Shown here: positions 32,480 to 45,693 of the stretch, piece by piece
How positions within the stretch are numbered: the first letter of the stretch is position 1
Layout: each line of letters opens with the position of its first letter
NCBI RefSeq assembly: GCF_038396675.1
Contig: NC_088933.1
Location: 38,792,001 to 38,856,000, forward strand
DNA length: 64,000 nucleotides
Direction: 5' to 3'
DNA from: Hydra vulgaris
Taxonomy: Eukaryota; Cnidaria; Hydrozoa; Anthoathecata; Hydridae
Program-made: the position numbers and the translations under genes
Notes under the pieces: generated by a model
Seen by the model: only the letters and a program-made list of their open reading frames with translations
Database searches by the model: none
Told to the model about the DNA's origin: nothing

Positions 32480-34150
32480 TGAACTTTAGTTTTACATGCT
32501 CGCTTTTTTATGAGAAAATTTAAACTTGCTAGAAAAAGTTATATATAAAGACTATCATGAAACCTAATTACAGAGTGCCATTTTTTCAAGTACAAAAAAA
32601 CACCATTTTTCTCCCCCTCTTACCTCTTTTAATTTAGTTTAATTAGATTATCCTTTTCCGGATATTTCCGAAATTCCGGATATTTTTTCAAATTTTAGTT
32701 TTTCCGGATATCCAAAACATTTTCTATACATACGAGTTTAGGTATATGCTTCCCGGGCAGTAAGCAACAGGAAGGTACCTGGGTACCCGTCGACAGCCTT
32801 ATCAATAAATTTATAGTTTTCAACCTTCTAGTTTCCTTGAAAAGTAGAAGCAAAATGCTTTAATACAGCCTAGGTTTTTTATTCTTCCTCTATCATTTTG
32901 CTATCAAGACATTTTAATGTGAACATCTGTTTTCCAAACTTTGTACTAAATTTTCTAGCATTAGATCAAAAATGTTGAAAAATTTTCTTATATTTTTTGT
33001 TTATGTTTTTTTAGAGAGATAATTTTTTGTTTTTTTGTTTGTGATATAGAGAGATAATTTACAATATGTATTTTAGAAAAGATTTCAGGCTATTTTACCA
33101 AAAAGAAATTTCTCGATCTTATAGTTCTTGATTATGGCAATTAGTTTATTACCATCTGCTAATAGCTTGCAGACAATGTGTCTGCGTACATGCCTTATGG
33201 GCATCTATAAAGTACGTACGCAGTAAAACAACTGATTTATGACTCTCCACCCCCATTTTACGCATCTGATTTTAGACCCTCCCCTCTTTCTACGCACGTA
33301 CGCATTAAAACAAAATGAATCCCCTTGAAAATGAATTTCCTAGAACATTGATATTTTTCAGAGTATTTCTGATAAGAATGGACAAATTTTGTAAGATCCA
33401 AGCTAAATTAATTTAAAAAAGAATTAAAAATCACTGCACCCTATTGCCAAACCCTGAAAAATCCGCGTAAAAATAAAAAATCAGAAACGTTATGTCGAAC
33501 ATCACAATGTAATATATGCAAAATATACATAGAAAAAGCCAAATACAAGAGGACTTTATATATACATATATATTTTTTTTTATCTTTAATTTATTAAGAT
33601 TTCGAAATTATTATTTTGCGAATAAAAATATAAAATCAGATAAAACATGAACAAAAAAATTTGTAAAAAGTTTGCAGCTAACATTATGAACAATGTTTAT
33701 AATATATACTTTCATGTAGAACAATTTTTTGGACTAATAAAACTATTTTAGTCTATAATACAAAACACAAAAAGATAGTTTAAAAATTGAATAACAATAT
33801 AAAAAGAACATAAAAGAAATATATACGTACTCATTTATTTACACATTTCTTAACACATATTTTATAACACATATTATTTCAATTCGATATATTTCAGATG
33901 ATTAAAAAAAAAAAAAGGATCAAAATGTTGTAAAATAAAAGCGATTTCTCCTATTTTAAAATTTCAGAAAAAATTTAGTTCACTTTCATTTATAGTTTCA
34001 TCAATAGTTTTTGTTTGACTTTGTTCTGAAATTAGTCAAGGGAAGAATTATTTTTTAACTCATTATTCAATAGCGTCTTCCATAATTTTGATTGCGATCG
34101 AAAACTTAGTTGAAGAGTATTATATGTATATTAGTAAATTTTAGATAATA
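32480..34150. other. non-coding stretch
   Basis: I see a short inverted fragment with TACGTACGCA-type ends near 33195-33320, which resembles the end of a DNA transposon, and nothing else I can support. Confidence 0.45.
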
Positions 34151-34156
34151 GATAGT

Positions 34157-34292
<136 letters not shown>

Positions 34293-34295
<3 letters not shown>

Positions 34296-34611
34296 GAATT
34301 CGTGTGGAAATCTTTTTTCTTGTTTCACCAATATAACATGCACCACATGTGCAATTAAGTTGGTACACTCCTGGATGACTGTTCGGAGGCAGTTTAGACT
34401 CGTTTCGGCAGAGTATATTTATCAAGAGATTACCAAAACGGAAGACTGTTTTAACACCGACTTTACGAAACTCTCTTCTTAGAACAAGGCTTAATTTTGG
34501 GACCCATGGTAAAATAACAAGATTTTTGGTATCAATTTTTTGAGAACTAGATTTATTTGTGGAGTATTAAAACTTTTAGCAATATCTGAATACTGTTTAT
34601 ATGAATGTCCA
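34293..34611 (-). mobile_element. Penelope-like element fragment (linker and start of GIY-YIG)
   Basis: The minus strand reads [20 protein letters not shown], the start of a GIY-YIG endonuclease, preceded by a typical [12 protein letters not shown] linker. It is broken and truncated at the (AT)n tract. It lies head to head with the next copy. Confidence 0.75.
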
Positions 34612-34625
34612 TTTTCAGTAAAAAC

Positions 34626-34975
34626 TTAATTGCACATGTGGTGCATGTTATATTGGTGAAACAAGAAAAAAGATTTCCACACGAATTCAAGAACATAAAA
34701 ATAATGTTACAAAAGCCAACTGGGATACATCTGGAATAGTAGAACATTCACAACATTGCAATGGTAAAACAAACTGGGAGAACCCTAAAGCGCTTTCTGT
34801 TATTTCAAACAACTACACAAGAAAAATTTGGGAGGCCATTGAAATACAACGTGTACAATGTTCAAAACCTAAAGAAAACGTTTTAAATCGTGACAATGGC
34901 AATTTGGCGATGACTCACCATTGGAAACCATTTTTTGTAAAATTAAAAAATGTTGAATATCTGACGCTGCAATGA
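34626..34975 (+). mobile_element. Penelope-like element fragment (GIY-YIG endonuclease)
   Basis: The plus strand reads [20 protein letters not shown] followed by an EHKNN helix and HSQHC motif to a stop at 34975. This is the C-terminal endonuclease of a Penelope-like retroelement. It is 5'-truncated. A T run (35010-35037) follows. Confidence 0.75.
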
Positions 34976-35005
34976 TATCATTTGGTTACGTTTATTTTAA
35001 TTTTT

Positions 35006-35040
<35 letters not shown>

Positions 35041-36136
35041 GGTTTTATTAGTTTGATAGGTTAGCGATCTTTAGTATGCTCCAAAAGGAGGTCTTGCAAA
35101 TTTTGAAAATTGCAGACTACAGAAAATTTTGTAAAATAAAAAATGACGTAAAGGTCGTTTCCATATCAGCCGAAAAATTTTTAGAAAAGCGTGGTTTCGA
35201 TAAAATAAATTTTAACAGTAGCTTGGTAAATGATTTTTTATTTTTAACCAGTTTCTAAAATTTTGGATTTCAACATTTCAAACATTTTTCAAAATGCTTT
35301 CAAACGATATTGAAATAAATGGGGATGATTTGTATGATTAATTATAATATATTATAATTATAATATATTCTGTCTAGGTATTTTGTTAAATATTTTGAAC
35401 ATCTGTATCTTATCCTGTCCTAAAGTAAAATTGTTGACTTGGAAGTTGTGAGAAAACTTATGTGCAATATGTTTCTTTGTATTCAATTATAGACGTAGTA
35501 TTTCTACCAAATTTTTTGTGTGCAAAACTCCTTCAATTTCTCCATCTAAACTTCTTTTAGATACATTTTTGTTATGAAATATGTTTTTGTAATGCTTTAG
35601 ATCAAGCTTTTTTTGGACAGGTATGTGAAGTGTTGAGTTTTATGGAAAGTTTTCTTTCTTTCACTTCCGAGTTTTCTTTTAATGCTTTGAGTAGCCTAAA
35701 ACTTATTTATAATATTTATCTATGACAGTATAATTTTGTGCGTTTGCATGTTTAGCAATCATGCAACATGAAGTTGATTTGATGATTATTTTCCTATTTT
35801 TCCTAATTTTTAAAACCTATTTATCCACTTTCATTTTGCAACAGTTTGCAAATCATTGATTTGTAAACAAGAGTTTATCAACACAGTTAAAGATGAGGAA
35901 GAAGGGTTAAATGTTTTAACTATGTTTGAAATAAAAAACTTAATTTTAATTTTTTTTAATCTTCTTTATAAGAATTGGCAATAACTTATTAAATAGAATA
36001 AGTTAGATTTAAATAACTTGTTGTGTCATTATTAAGACCCAAGATTTTTTTATTAATTAAATGTTTAAAAATCAATTAAAATTTTTATTATTTTTAATAC
36101 TTTTCAAAGTTATATCCTATTTTAAATATTCTTAGA
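34976..36136. other. spacer with dispersed repeat at its start
   Basis: The segment 35059-35120 recurs inverted at 48463-48522. It has a self-complementary core GCAAATTTTGAAAATTGC and a GGTTAGCGATCTTTAGTA end. The rest is AT-rich without a supported gene. Confidence 0.55.
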
Positions 36137-38707
36137 GATGGTTATTTGCCTACCGAGAAGATAGACTATTGTTGAATATTAATACCAACAATGGAATTAA
36201 ACGTCAAAATCAATCTTTTAAATACAAATTTTTGGAAAGAAGAAAGACATCTTCCCTTACTACTATGCTTAGTGTTTGCATTGAAGAGTTCCTTCCACAC
36301 AAGTATGACAGATTAGTCTACTGAAAAAAAAATTTAATTCTGCTTTTAATTCTGCTATTGATAATAATAGTAATAATAATATTTATAGTTATTCTGATTA
36401 AGTTAATAGTATTTCTAGGATAATAATATTATTAGTATTAGTATAAATATTATTAATATTATTAGATAACAGTAATAAATATAGCCTACCATAAAGTATT
36501 AAATAATTGACATTTTTTGTAAATCTTTATATAATGTGATTCACTTTTCTCCTTAAAATTTTTATTATCTTGGTCCTTCAGTAATGAGCTTTAAAATCTG
36601 TAAAATCTTTTAAGAATATTTAGTTAATGAGTATATAATTGCTGAAAAAAGTACTTATAGTAACACTAACTATAATAGTAATTGACTATTGTTGTGAGTT
36701 TGTTATAGTAACAGTTTTTATTTTGTGTATTTTAAAAAACTAATGTTAATAATGTTTTTAGCTATGTTGATGAAAACAGAAGAGCAAGTTCATCATATAA
36801 AAAGATCATGAGAAAATACCAAATTATTTGACAAATCGTCCAAGACCTTTGGTTAATCATTGCATGAGAATAATTGACAAATTGTATGGTGTTGATTTAT
36901 CAGGAGTTACTGCTTTGACAAACAGACTATACAATGTTCCATCATTCCAGTTTAACAGTAGGCTTATATACCAGTGTTATCTTGGTGATGCAGAACATTT
37001 ACCAACTTGTTCTTGCCCAGCTTGGTTTACTAGTGCATATCCATGCAAGCACTTTTTTGCTATCTTCCTTAAAGAAAATCTTTCTTGGTTTGATTTGGGT
37101 GCAGCTTATAGAGATTCTCCCTATTTTGCTCTAGATTTGTTTTCAGAAGAAAGTGGTCCATCTATTACTGTTAATTCTCCAGAGTTTACTACATCAATGG
37201 GTAATTCTGCTGAAAATGATTCTGCTGAAACACTATTAAAAACAAATACTGAGTTAACCAAAATATGTCATACAATCCCAAGAAGTAATAGTCAGGTATT
37301 AAAAGATAGCCAACATTCACCAGAAGCATGTAGAGAACTGTTGAATGACATTAGACAGTTGACATATCTATGTAACTCTCAAAATACATTAGATAATTTA
37401 TTTGAAGAGCTGCTTAAAGTGAAAACTACCTTAGTTGAAAGTCTTCCATCTGAAAAAGGTATTCTTTTACATCCAACCATTCAACCAGAAACTTGGAGCA
37501 AAACCATAATAAAGTCACCAAAACCTTTTAATCTACCTGTTAGACGAAAAAGAAAATTGATCAAGCGATTTGGTGCTAAATATGAACAAAGTAAAGCTGC
37601 CACAGAAATCTGTGTAAAGCTTGATAAGAAGGAGTCTTGTTATTCTGAAATTATTACAGATCACTCAATTGATGAAAATTGTACAAGTTTTTTGGTTACC
37701 AATGATGTTCAATTTGACAATCGGTTAATTGAAGAAGTTATAGCTGGTGAAAGCAAACTCAAAGTCTTAGTTCCTCCTTCATTGGAGGTGATGAACTCTT
37801 TGCAATTAAACATTGTGAAATGCTTAATGACAAGGTTATTCACTTTTGCCAACATGTGATGAAGATTCAGCTGGAGATTGATGTCGGACTGCAAGATCCC
37901 ATAAAAGGAAAAATCAATGCTTTTCATATCCATCAGTTCGTTCCATTTGTTCAAGTTCTTCACGATGGAAATCTTCATTGGGTTTGTGTCAGCACACATG
38001 GTTGTGAAACAGGGGAGATTTTTATGTTTGACAGTCTTTTTCATGGAACTATTACTGTTGAGACAAAAAGGCAAATTTGCTCTATTCTACACTGCAGGAA
38101 AAACTTTGTTTCTGTAAAAGTATTGCCTATTCAACAACAAACTAATGGTGTTGATTGTGGACTATATGCCATAGCATGGGCGAGACAGATTCTTGAAAAA
38201 AATATTATACCTTCAACTACCACGATGTTTGAACTAAGTGAAATGAGAAAGCATCTCCTAAAATGTGTATTTAACAACCATTTAGATGTTTTTCCGCTCA
38301 CTGTCAATCCTTCTTTGTATCGAAGATGTGCACCAAAAACATTTCGCATTCTTTTATATTGTTCATGTCGTATGTTTTGGACCCATGAAGACGAACACAT
38401 CATTAACAGGTAGATAATCTAATTATCATATTTAAGGACTTAAGTTTATTTATTACAAACTGTCTGTTTTGTATGCAGAAGTTTTTCAAAAGTTGACATG
38501 CTTGTGCATTGTAAATTAACAATGGTTAGAAATATACTGAGACAAGTGAAGCAATTAAAAAAAGTTATCTTTATTTTTTCTAGGCAAATGGCTTAATGTT
38601 GCACTTGTAAAAAATGGTTTCACCGCGAATGTCAAAGAATCCCTCAGAGTGCATTTGAGAAAAAAGACGAGCTTTGGAATTGTCAAGATTGCTTGGATGT
38701 ATTATAA
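36137..38707 (+). pseudogene. MULE-like remnant with SWIM, Ulp1-type protease and PHD modules
   Basis: Exon 36137-36302 reads RWLFAYREDRLLLNINTNNG and IKRQNQSFKYKFLERRKTSS, the end of a MULE/FAR1-type transposase. After a gap the frame 36828-37859 contains a SWIM zinc finger CSCPAWFTSAYPCKHFFAI. An overlapping frame (37820-38413) holds an Ulp1/C48-type cysteine protease with His in GNLHWVCV, Asp in FMFDSL, Gln in IQQQTNGVD and Cys in DCGLYA. It ends in CSCRMFWTHEDEHI. A last exon (about 38582-38707) reads CCTCKKWFHRECQRI and WNCQDCLDVL, completing a PHD finger. Frameshifts near 36810 and 37785 and an in-frame TAA near 38594 break it. I infer a transposon-encoded multi-domain protein, now dead. 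Confidence 0.72.
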
Positions 38708-39244
38708 GGTAAGAAAAAAACTTTAATAGCTGTATAAAAAAAGTTTAGCACAATTAAATTTGCGATATTTGTACGACAAGTTATATATTTTTGTTTTGTT
38801 AATTAGGTATTCCTATTAGGTATTTTTTCCACTACCTTTTCTTTATATATAATTTTTTATTACCTCTAATTGCCTTCACATCATTAAAAAAAATTAATAC
38901 ACATATAATTTATGTTTTAAGTTTGTTTGCTTTTGTTTTAGGACTGCAAGGAAAGCATTTCGGAATAGTTTTTAACAAATTAAGTATTAAAATCACAACA
39001 TATCAGCTATTAACTTTTCAACACTTGATAAATTTTATTTAGAAAAGAAACTAAAGAGCTTGATCGACTACTAGTACAAGTTGTGATGACACCACTTCTA
39101 AAAACGGTTATTTTCATAGCCACATAAAATTTTAAAAACATGTTATTTGAGCATTGGAGACTTTTCAACTAAGGCGCATGATATGGCACATCAAAGCATA
39201 TCCAAGTTAAAGGACTTATTTTTAATCTCATAATTTTGATACGT

Positions 39245-39314
39245 ATATATCATAATTCTTACCATTTTTTGTCGTTACTATAGAACGACAAAAATGGTAA
39301 GAATTATGATATAT
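39245..39314. repeat. long hairpin (about 31-bp stem)
   Basis: ATATATCATAATTCTTACCA pairs with its complement across a 7-nt loop ACTATAG, with one bulged T. It could be a foldback MITE or a small-RNA precursor. Confidence 0.85.
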
Positions 39315-39997
39315 GGAAAATGGTATGATAGATAATGTTATATAACATTTAATTTTTGGTAAAATTTAAGGTTATTTAAAATTGACTTTTTTTTTAAACA
39401 GCTTTACTCCTTCACGTTTTCTTATTGTTTAATATTGAAAAATGGTTGCGTGAAAACATTAAAAGCTGTTTAATGGCATTTAAATGGAAGTTAGTGCTCT
39501 TCAAAATAATTACATTGATGCAGACTTTTTGAGGGATGTTTCTGGTGGTTTATAAAATTTATTTGCTACATGAGATCCCTATTGCTCCTTGATACTAAAA
39601 TGTCAGTTTCCTGTCCGATTAGCATATTCAATGACGATCAGCAAGAGCCGACGTTTGATTTCACGATGCTATGTTTAAAAACAAGAGCATTTAGTAGTTA
39701 CTTCTAATGATTGTCTGTGCTATAAACAATCGATTAGTAAGATTTATTCTTGTATTAAGGTTTTTTTTAATATTGTTATTATTTTTATTTGTTTCAACTT
39801 TTGTTTTATTTATTTAGGTCAGGATTTTTTGTTAAGAAAATATTTTTGTTGAAAGGCTGGAAAAATTTTAAAAATTAAGTTTGTCTTTTTTTATTAAATT
39901 ATTCTCTTTTTTAAGTTCTACCTCTGCCATTATTTTGTTTTTGTTTGCCCTACTGTTAAAGTTTTTCAAAGTTTAATATATACTAATTTTGTATTAA

Positions 39998-41120
39998 TTT
40001 TACATAGTATAAAATCTATGATACGAGTAAGATGAGAAATGTAAAAGTAGTTTCTTTTCAAATTTTAGCTCGAAATTTCGAAAGCCACTTTTTTTAAGGG
40101 CATCTTCATAAACACGTTTAGAGGAGTTAAAAATATTTTCATTAGAAGAGTTTTGGTTTAGCCTATTGTTAATTGAAATTGGAATTTGTTTTAGAATTTG
40201 AGGGGGTTGGTTCGAATTCACATTAATATACAGTAATTTATCATTAGGCTTTTTGTAGGGTTTATAGGAACTTTATAAGAGGTTAAATGTGACATCAAGA
40301 AAATTCACTATTTTTAAATTTATGTTTATTTCAATTTGGAAGCCAATGTTTTTAAAAACTTTAATAATATCTTTTCTAATTTTTTCGAGTTGTGGCCCTG
40401 ATTTTTTATGCATTATTATTAAACCGTCGTCGCGATGAAGACCTAATTGATTAATTTGGATTATTTTAGCTAGGGTATTTAAAATATATAAACCTACAAA
40501 TTCGCAAATTTCTGCTCCGTCGTAACTTCCCATTGTTACATCAAAGCATTCGTGCGTGGTTTTTTTCTTTCACGTTTCCTTATTAAAATAGAGTAAAGTT
40601 TTTCTGCAGTGCCTTATTATACGAGTAGTATCCTCAGTAATTTCTAAATGGGATTTTCCAAATTCTATTGTTTTATCTAAAATTTCTGGTGTAATTGAGG
40701 GGTAAAAATCATTAATATCAAATTGTATAAATGTGCATTCATTTTTATTGTTAATTTTAGAAAACCAATCTATAACATCAGTGGTATTTTTCCACTGATG
40801 TAAACCTAATTTTTTCCGAATAGAGTTATTAATTTTGTCTAGTTTTATTTTACTAACGTGCCCTAGTTCACTTTTTGAAGGAACTAGCAGCCTTCAAGGG
40901 AGTTTATTTTGAAAATTTGGTTTGTGATCTATTAGTGAAACAAACGCTTGCGCTGGTGCAACTGATTCAATTCTCGCATCTAAATTAATTTTTTTGGCAA
41001 TGTTTTGAGCTTCTAAATTAATGGCGTTTTCCAATTTTTTTGGTGCTTTTGCATAATTATTAGAAATATTATCGCGCAGTAATTTACCTCTTAAAAAATT
41101 ATAAAAACAAATGACCAAAT
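39998..41120 (-). mobile_element. Penelope-like element, reverse-transcriptase part, broken
   Basis: Minus-strand pieces read FLRGKLLRDNISNNYAKAPK, MGSYDGAEICEFVGLYILNT, the catalytic LHRDDGLIIMHKKSG, FLDVTFNLL, then PPQILKQIP and EDALKKSGF. The order and motifs match the RT of the element at 49761-50871. It is broken in several places and its endonuclease part is not seen. Confidence 0.75.
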
Positions 41121-43744
41121 TAAATTATCCCCATACTAAAGAAATTTATTTAGTAATTACTTTCTGTAACTTCCTGTTTACCAAAAAAATATAGTAATTA
41201 TAAAAATGTATTTTTATTTCTAATTATAATAATTCATAACTTCCTGTGAAATATTTTTTTCTATTAATTGAATTTTTTGAGATTTAGTAACTCTTCCTGA
41301 TGATCCAGCAATGGTGAAACTTAAAGTTGAAGAACAAAGTTAGATAAGTGTTTTTTACTAATTTATTATTGCTCTGTTCTTTAAGAACATTGAGCACTCT
41401 ATTTGTAAAATATACTAACATAATTTACATAACATAAATGCAAAACCGAGATGAATGAATTATAAAGATTGTTTATAGAAATAAACACTTACTTAGAGTT
41501 TCCAAATGAAACATTTTATGTTCAACCCCTTCATAAGTACCTAATAAAAGATGCATTTTTTGGGGTTGAGTTGAAGTGGGTTTAAAGCCGACTAATACTT
41601 ATCCCAGAATAAATTTTCTTTCATAACTTTGCTTTTTATTATTCAAAGAAACCGTGGCCACGGAATAACAGTTCAAGGATTGCGGCTAGGAATCACCCAC
41701 TACACACAAACGAGCTTTGAGTTGGTTCCCTTACTTGTTAAAATTATTTGAAAAAGGTTTACGCCACCAACAGTGATGAACTCTTGAGTCCAAGAGAGCC
41801 ATTGTTCCTTCAAATCAAGTAATCCATGTATAATTTAATACATTTTGTTTCGTTTTATAATCGTTTGTTAATAATATAATAATAATTACTTGATTTCAAG
41901 AACAATTGCAAAGTACACGGTAGATTTGATTTATGTAAGATTTCACGATGTACTAACCAAAAATTTTATCAGACACCACTAAGTCTCTGTGCGGGCCACA
42001 GAGACTTAGTGGTTCAACAGCTTCAAAATTATAGTACTCATTTAAATCTATTTTTAAACTGTAAATAGTTTATGCACTTTACCATGATTTTTTTTTTTGT
42101 TTGGTTCAAAAGCAAAATATTTTTAAATACTTTCTTTTGCAAACTTATCTTTTATGCGTTTATGCATTTTGCCAAAGAAGCAAAATATCATCTTCGTTTG
42201 TTTTGCGGGTAAAATTATGGTCTTGATTACAAAAGGTTTACACAGACTAAGTATTATATCGACATTTTAGTCGAGAATAAAACTGGCAATAGATAGTTGT
42301 ATAATGGCAGTATTAATCAAAATGCAGCGCATTAGACTTCTATCAAATCAATTTTAAACTGAAATTTAATAAAAGCATGCGCCGAGCAAATACAGAGTTA
42401 ATGGATGTTAGCTATATTTCTGAAATCTGTGGGTTGAATTTCGATAGTCCTATTAATATAATATCAATGCGACAAAATATCAAAAGAATAAAAACACGAA
42501 TAAATAAGCAAAAAATAACAACTATATTTTATCAGTCTTTTACATAAATTGTAAAATAAAAATTTCATATGCATCAAACAGTCCTTTCATTTTTAAGCCT
42601 TGTTAGGGAATTTTTTTCGCTTGGATAGCTATTTTTTCGCTTTTGTCGTTAAATTAAATGCATAAAAATATTTTAACTAAAACTCTCATTATAAAAGTAA
42701 ACTGAATTACGAATTGTAATGGCCTAAGCATCCAATTTGATGTAACAAATGTTAAGACAAAAAAATTTGATGAGGAAGGTTGTGGTCCATTCGGGCAAGT
42801 ATATACCTGCCTACACGTTCTTTTACAGAAAAGTGACTTTTAAGGGACACTCATCTGTACCTGTATAAACAAAAATAAATGTAGATTTATTAATTATAAG
42901 AAAATTTGAGAATGATTGCATGAGAAGACACTTTTGAAAGATTTAAACATATTCATTCTAGATTCATATTCTATATTTTAGATGCATATCTTCAAACACA
43001 AAATTCACATATAAGACTAATTAAAATTTCATACCTAAATCTTAGATTTCTATCAAAAATCACATTAGATTTATATCCAACAACTACATCGCTTTTGAAC
43101 GGATTTTTTTTTTTAATTTTTGAAAAAATTTGATTCCACCAGTTGCACCTGAAAATACGTAATGAAAATACACCTGAATTTACGTTTTATATTATATTTT
43201 CATTAATAAATTTCTTCCAAAAAAATGTAAAAGAACCTACTCATTTACATCAAACAAACAAAAAAAAAACGTTTTAAATTAGTAATGGCTAAATTAAGTG
43301 AGTATAAAAGGCTAAAATACAAACAAATTAACTAATGGTTGCAACTCACAGTTGATTTTGATTTTGTTAATGGCTGCAACTTGTCCTAGGATTGCAATAA
43401 TGATAATTAAATATGCTTATAAAAATCAAACTGCAACAAGAAGAAGAAATGGCTAACATTTTAAATTATAAAAAAACTTTATTAAAAATATACTTAAATA
43501 AATATGCTTTATAAAAAAATACTAATGTTACTTTTTAAAAAACTATTTTTTTCAAGACTAATTGTTAATAACACTATTTTAAATTTTATTAATTCCTTTA
43601 GAACATTTAATTTTATCTGGGACATCATATCCTTTTGGTCCCCTATCTGTGAACGCTACTCACGAAGATTTAACAAAACAAATGATTAATCATTATTCAA
43701 TAATCATTTACATTTACAAGACAAATGATTTTTTTTATTAAAAA
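41121..43744. other. non-coding stretch
   Basis: Nothing coding that I can support; it includes the hairpin at 41976-42012. A frame at 43504-43689 has no family features. Confidence 0.55.
41976..42012. repeat. perfect 16-bp hairpin
   Basis: CCACTAAGTCTCTGTG and its exact complement flank the 5-nt loop CGGGC. It is GC-richer than its surroundings. Confidence 0.9.
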
Positions 43745-45014
43745 AATTTTTTTTTTCAACATCTTCACTTCCAACAAGGTTGCAAGCAACTATTAGAGTT
43801 GGAAATTACTGGAAGAGAAAAAATGTAATTTATAGAGCAAGATAACGATTGACAGACGACTTGAAAGATTGCAAATTATATGTATCAGGAAAGCAAGATG
43901 AAGGACACAAATTCCAAAGAACTGATGTTCGAGGGAAAAAACTAGACAAATAAGAAATTTTGGAGCACTTAGGAATAGCCACAGTAAAAGGATGAGACTT
44001 AACTGAATGACGAGTAACACAAGAATGAATTTTTGTAGATGACACAAGAGGCGCTAGCTTATTAGAGCAGTGCCCATTATAGAATTTGTAAAAAAGAAAA
44101 AGAGAAGCAACATTATAACAATGTTATAATGGTTGGAGGTTGGCTGCAACAGCAGGTTCAACTATGTTTACTATGCGTTTTTGCACCTTGTTTGAAAGAG
44201 AAAGGGCATCATTGATCTGTCCCAGATATGGCAACAGAATTCCATACAAAGGCGGATTTGAGATTTACAGAGATAAAGAATAGAATCCGGAGAAAGAAAG
44301 TGTCGAGCACAATAAAGAGATGTAACCTTAGCAGATGCTAATTTTGCAATGGATTAGATATATAGTTTCTGAGAAATATCGGATGTAAGAGTTAATCTTA
44401 GAAGATGAAGGGTAGATGACTCATCAAGTACATTACCATTATAAATATAGGAAAATCTAAATCAAATATAGGAAAATCTAGATTATTGCGATAACGATTG
44501 GCTGAAAAATTGGGTTTTATTAGAGTTATAGTTCACCAACCACTGTGAGCCCCATGCTGTAGCAGAAGTGAAATCCTTTTCAAACTCAAATTCCCCTCCA
44601 AGCAATCAGAGAGTATTGGCTTCTTATCAAGACAAGAATAAATGGTAGTATAATCAGCGAACAATGCCACCTTAGATATGAGAATATCTGGAAGATTGTT
44701 AATGTAAATTAAAAAGAGTATAGGGCCAAGGATAGAACCTTTAGGAATCCCTGAAGTTACAGGATATGAAGAAGAATGCTTTCCATCAAAGGCAACTTTT
44801 ATACTATGATTGGAAAGGAAGAATTCAAAAATCTTAAAGATGTTACCTGATTCACCATAAGAAGAAAGCCTATTGAGAAGACCAGTATGTCAAACTTTAT
44901 CAAAAGTTTTAGAAATGTCAATAGTGATAGCCTAAACCTCTCCAGATCTATCTAATGCATGAAAAAATCGATCAGTTATTATTGTTAGCAAATCAGCTCT
45001 AGAACGAGAAGATA
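43745..45014 (-). pseudogene. LINE copy E, relative of copy D, decayed
   Basis: The whole segment is a diverged counterpart of 14943-16190 on the same strand. Recognisable pieces include SSTKIHSCVTRHSVKSHPF, SYLSSFFPRTSVLWNL and SCFPDTYNLQSFKSSVNRYLAL near the C terminus, and the region around the FADD box near 44660. Many frameshifts and small deletions are present. The homology stops at 45014, exactly where an (AT)n tract begins, in the middle of the RT. Confidence 0.8.
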
Positions 45015-45139
<125 letters not shown>

Positions 45140-45471
45140 AATGGAATCAATCAACCTAAAAAATTGAAATTGACAAATTAACAGAAAACATTGTCTACCT
45201 TCAGGCTGATTTCTACCTTGTTGCAACAGTGATTTTAACACTGTCAACTATGTCAGGAATACTACTGCTGTTAAAATTTAATAGTAACTTGAAATTGGTC
45301 ATTTTAAAGAAGATTTTCAGTTATTCGAACTTTCGGTTATTCTAAGTAAATTCTTGTTCCCCTTGGAGGTTTGAATAACCTGGAGTTTACAGTATATATA
45401 TATATGTATATATATATAGATATATATATATATATATATAATTATATATATATACTCATTTGTATTTATAC

Positions 45472-45473
<2 letters not shown>

Positions 45474-45551
<78 letters not shown>

Positions 45552-45576
45552 TATGTATATAGATATATGTATATAC

Positions 45577-45652
<76 letters not shown>
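45474..45652. repeat. (AT)n microsatellite
   Basis: About 180 bp with short GTAT/ACAT interruptions, just left of mariner copy 1. Confidence 0.95.
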
Positions 45653-45656
<4 letters not shown>

Positions 45657-45693
45657 TCAAAAAGTTTCTTCCATAAACTGTAGTTTTAAATTA

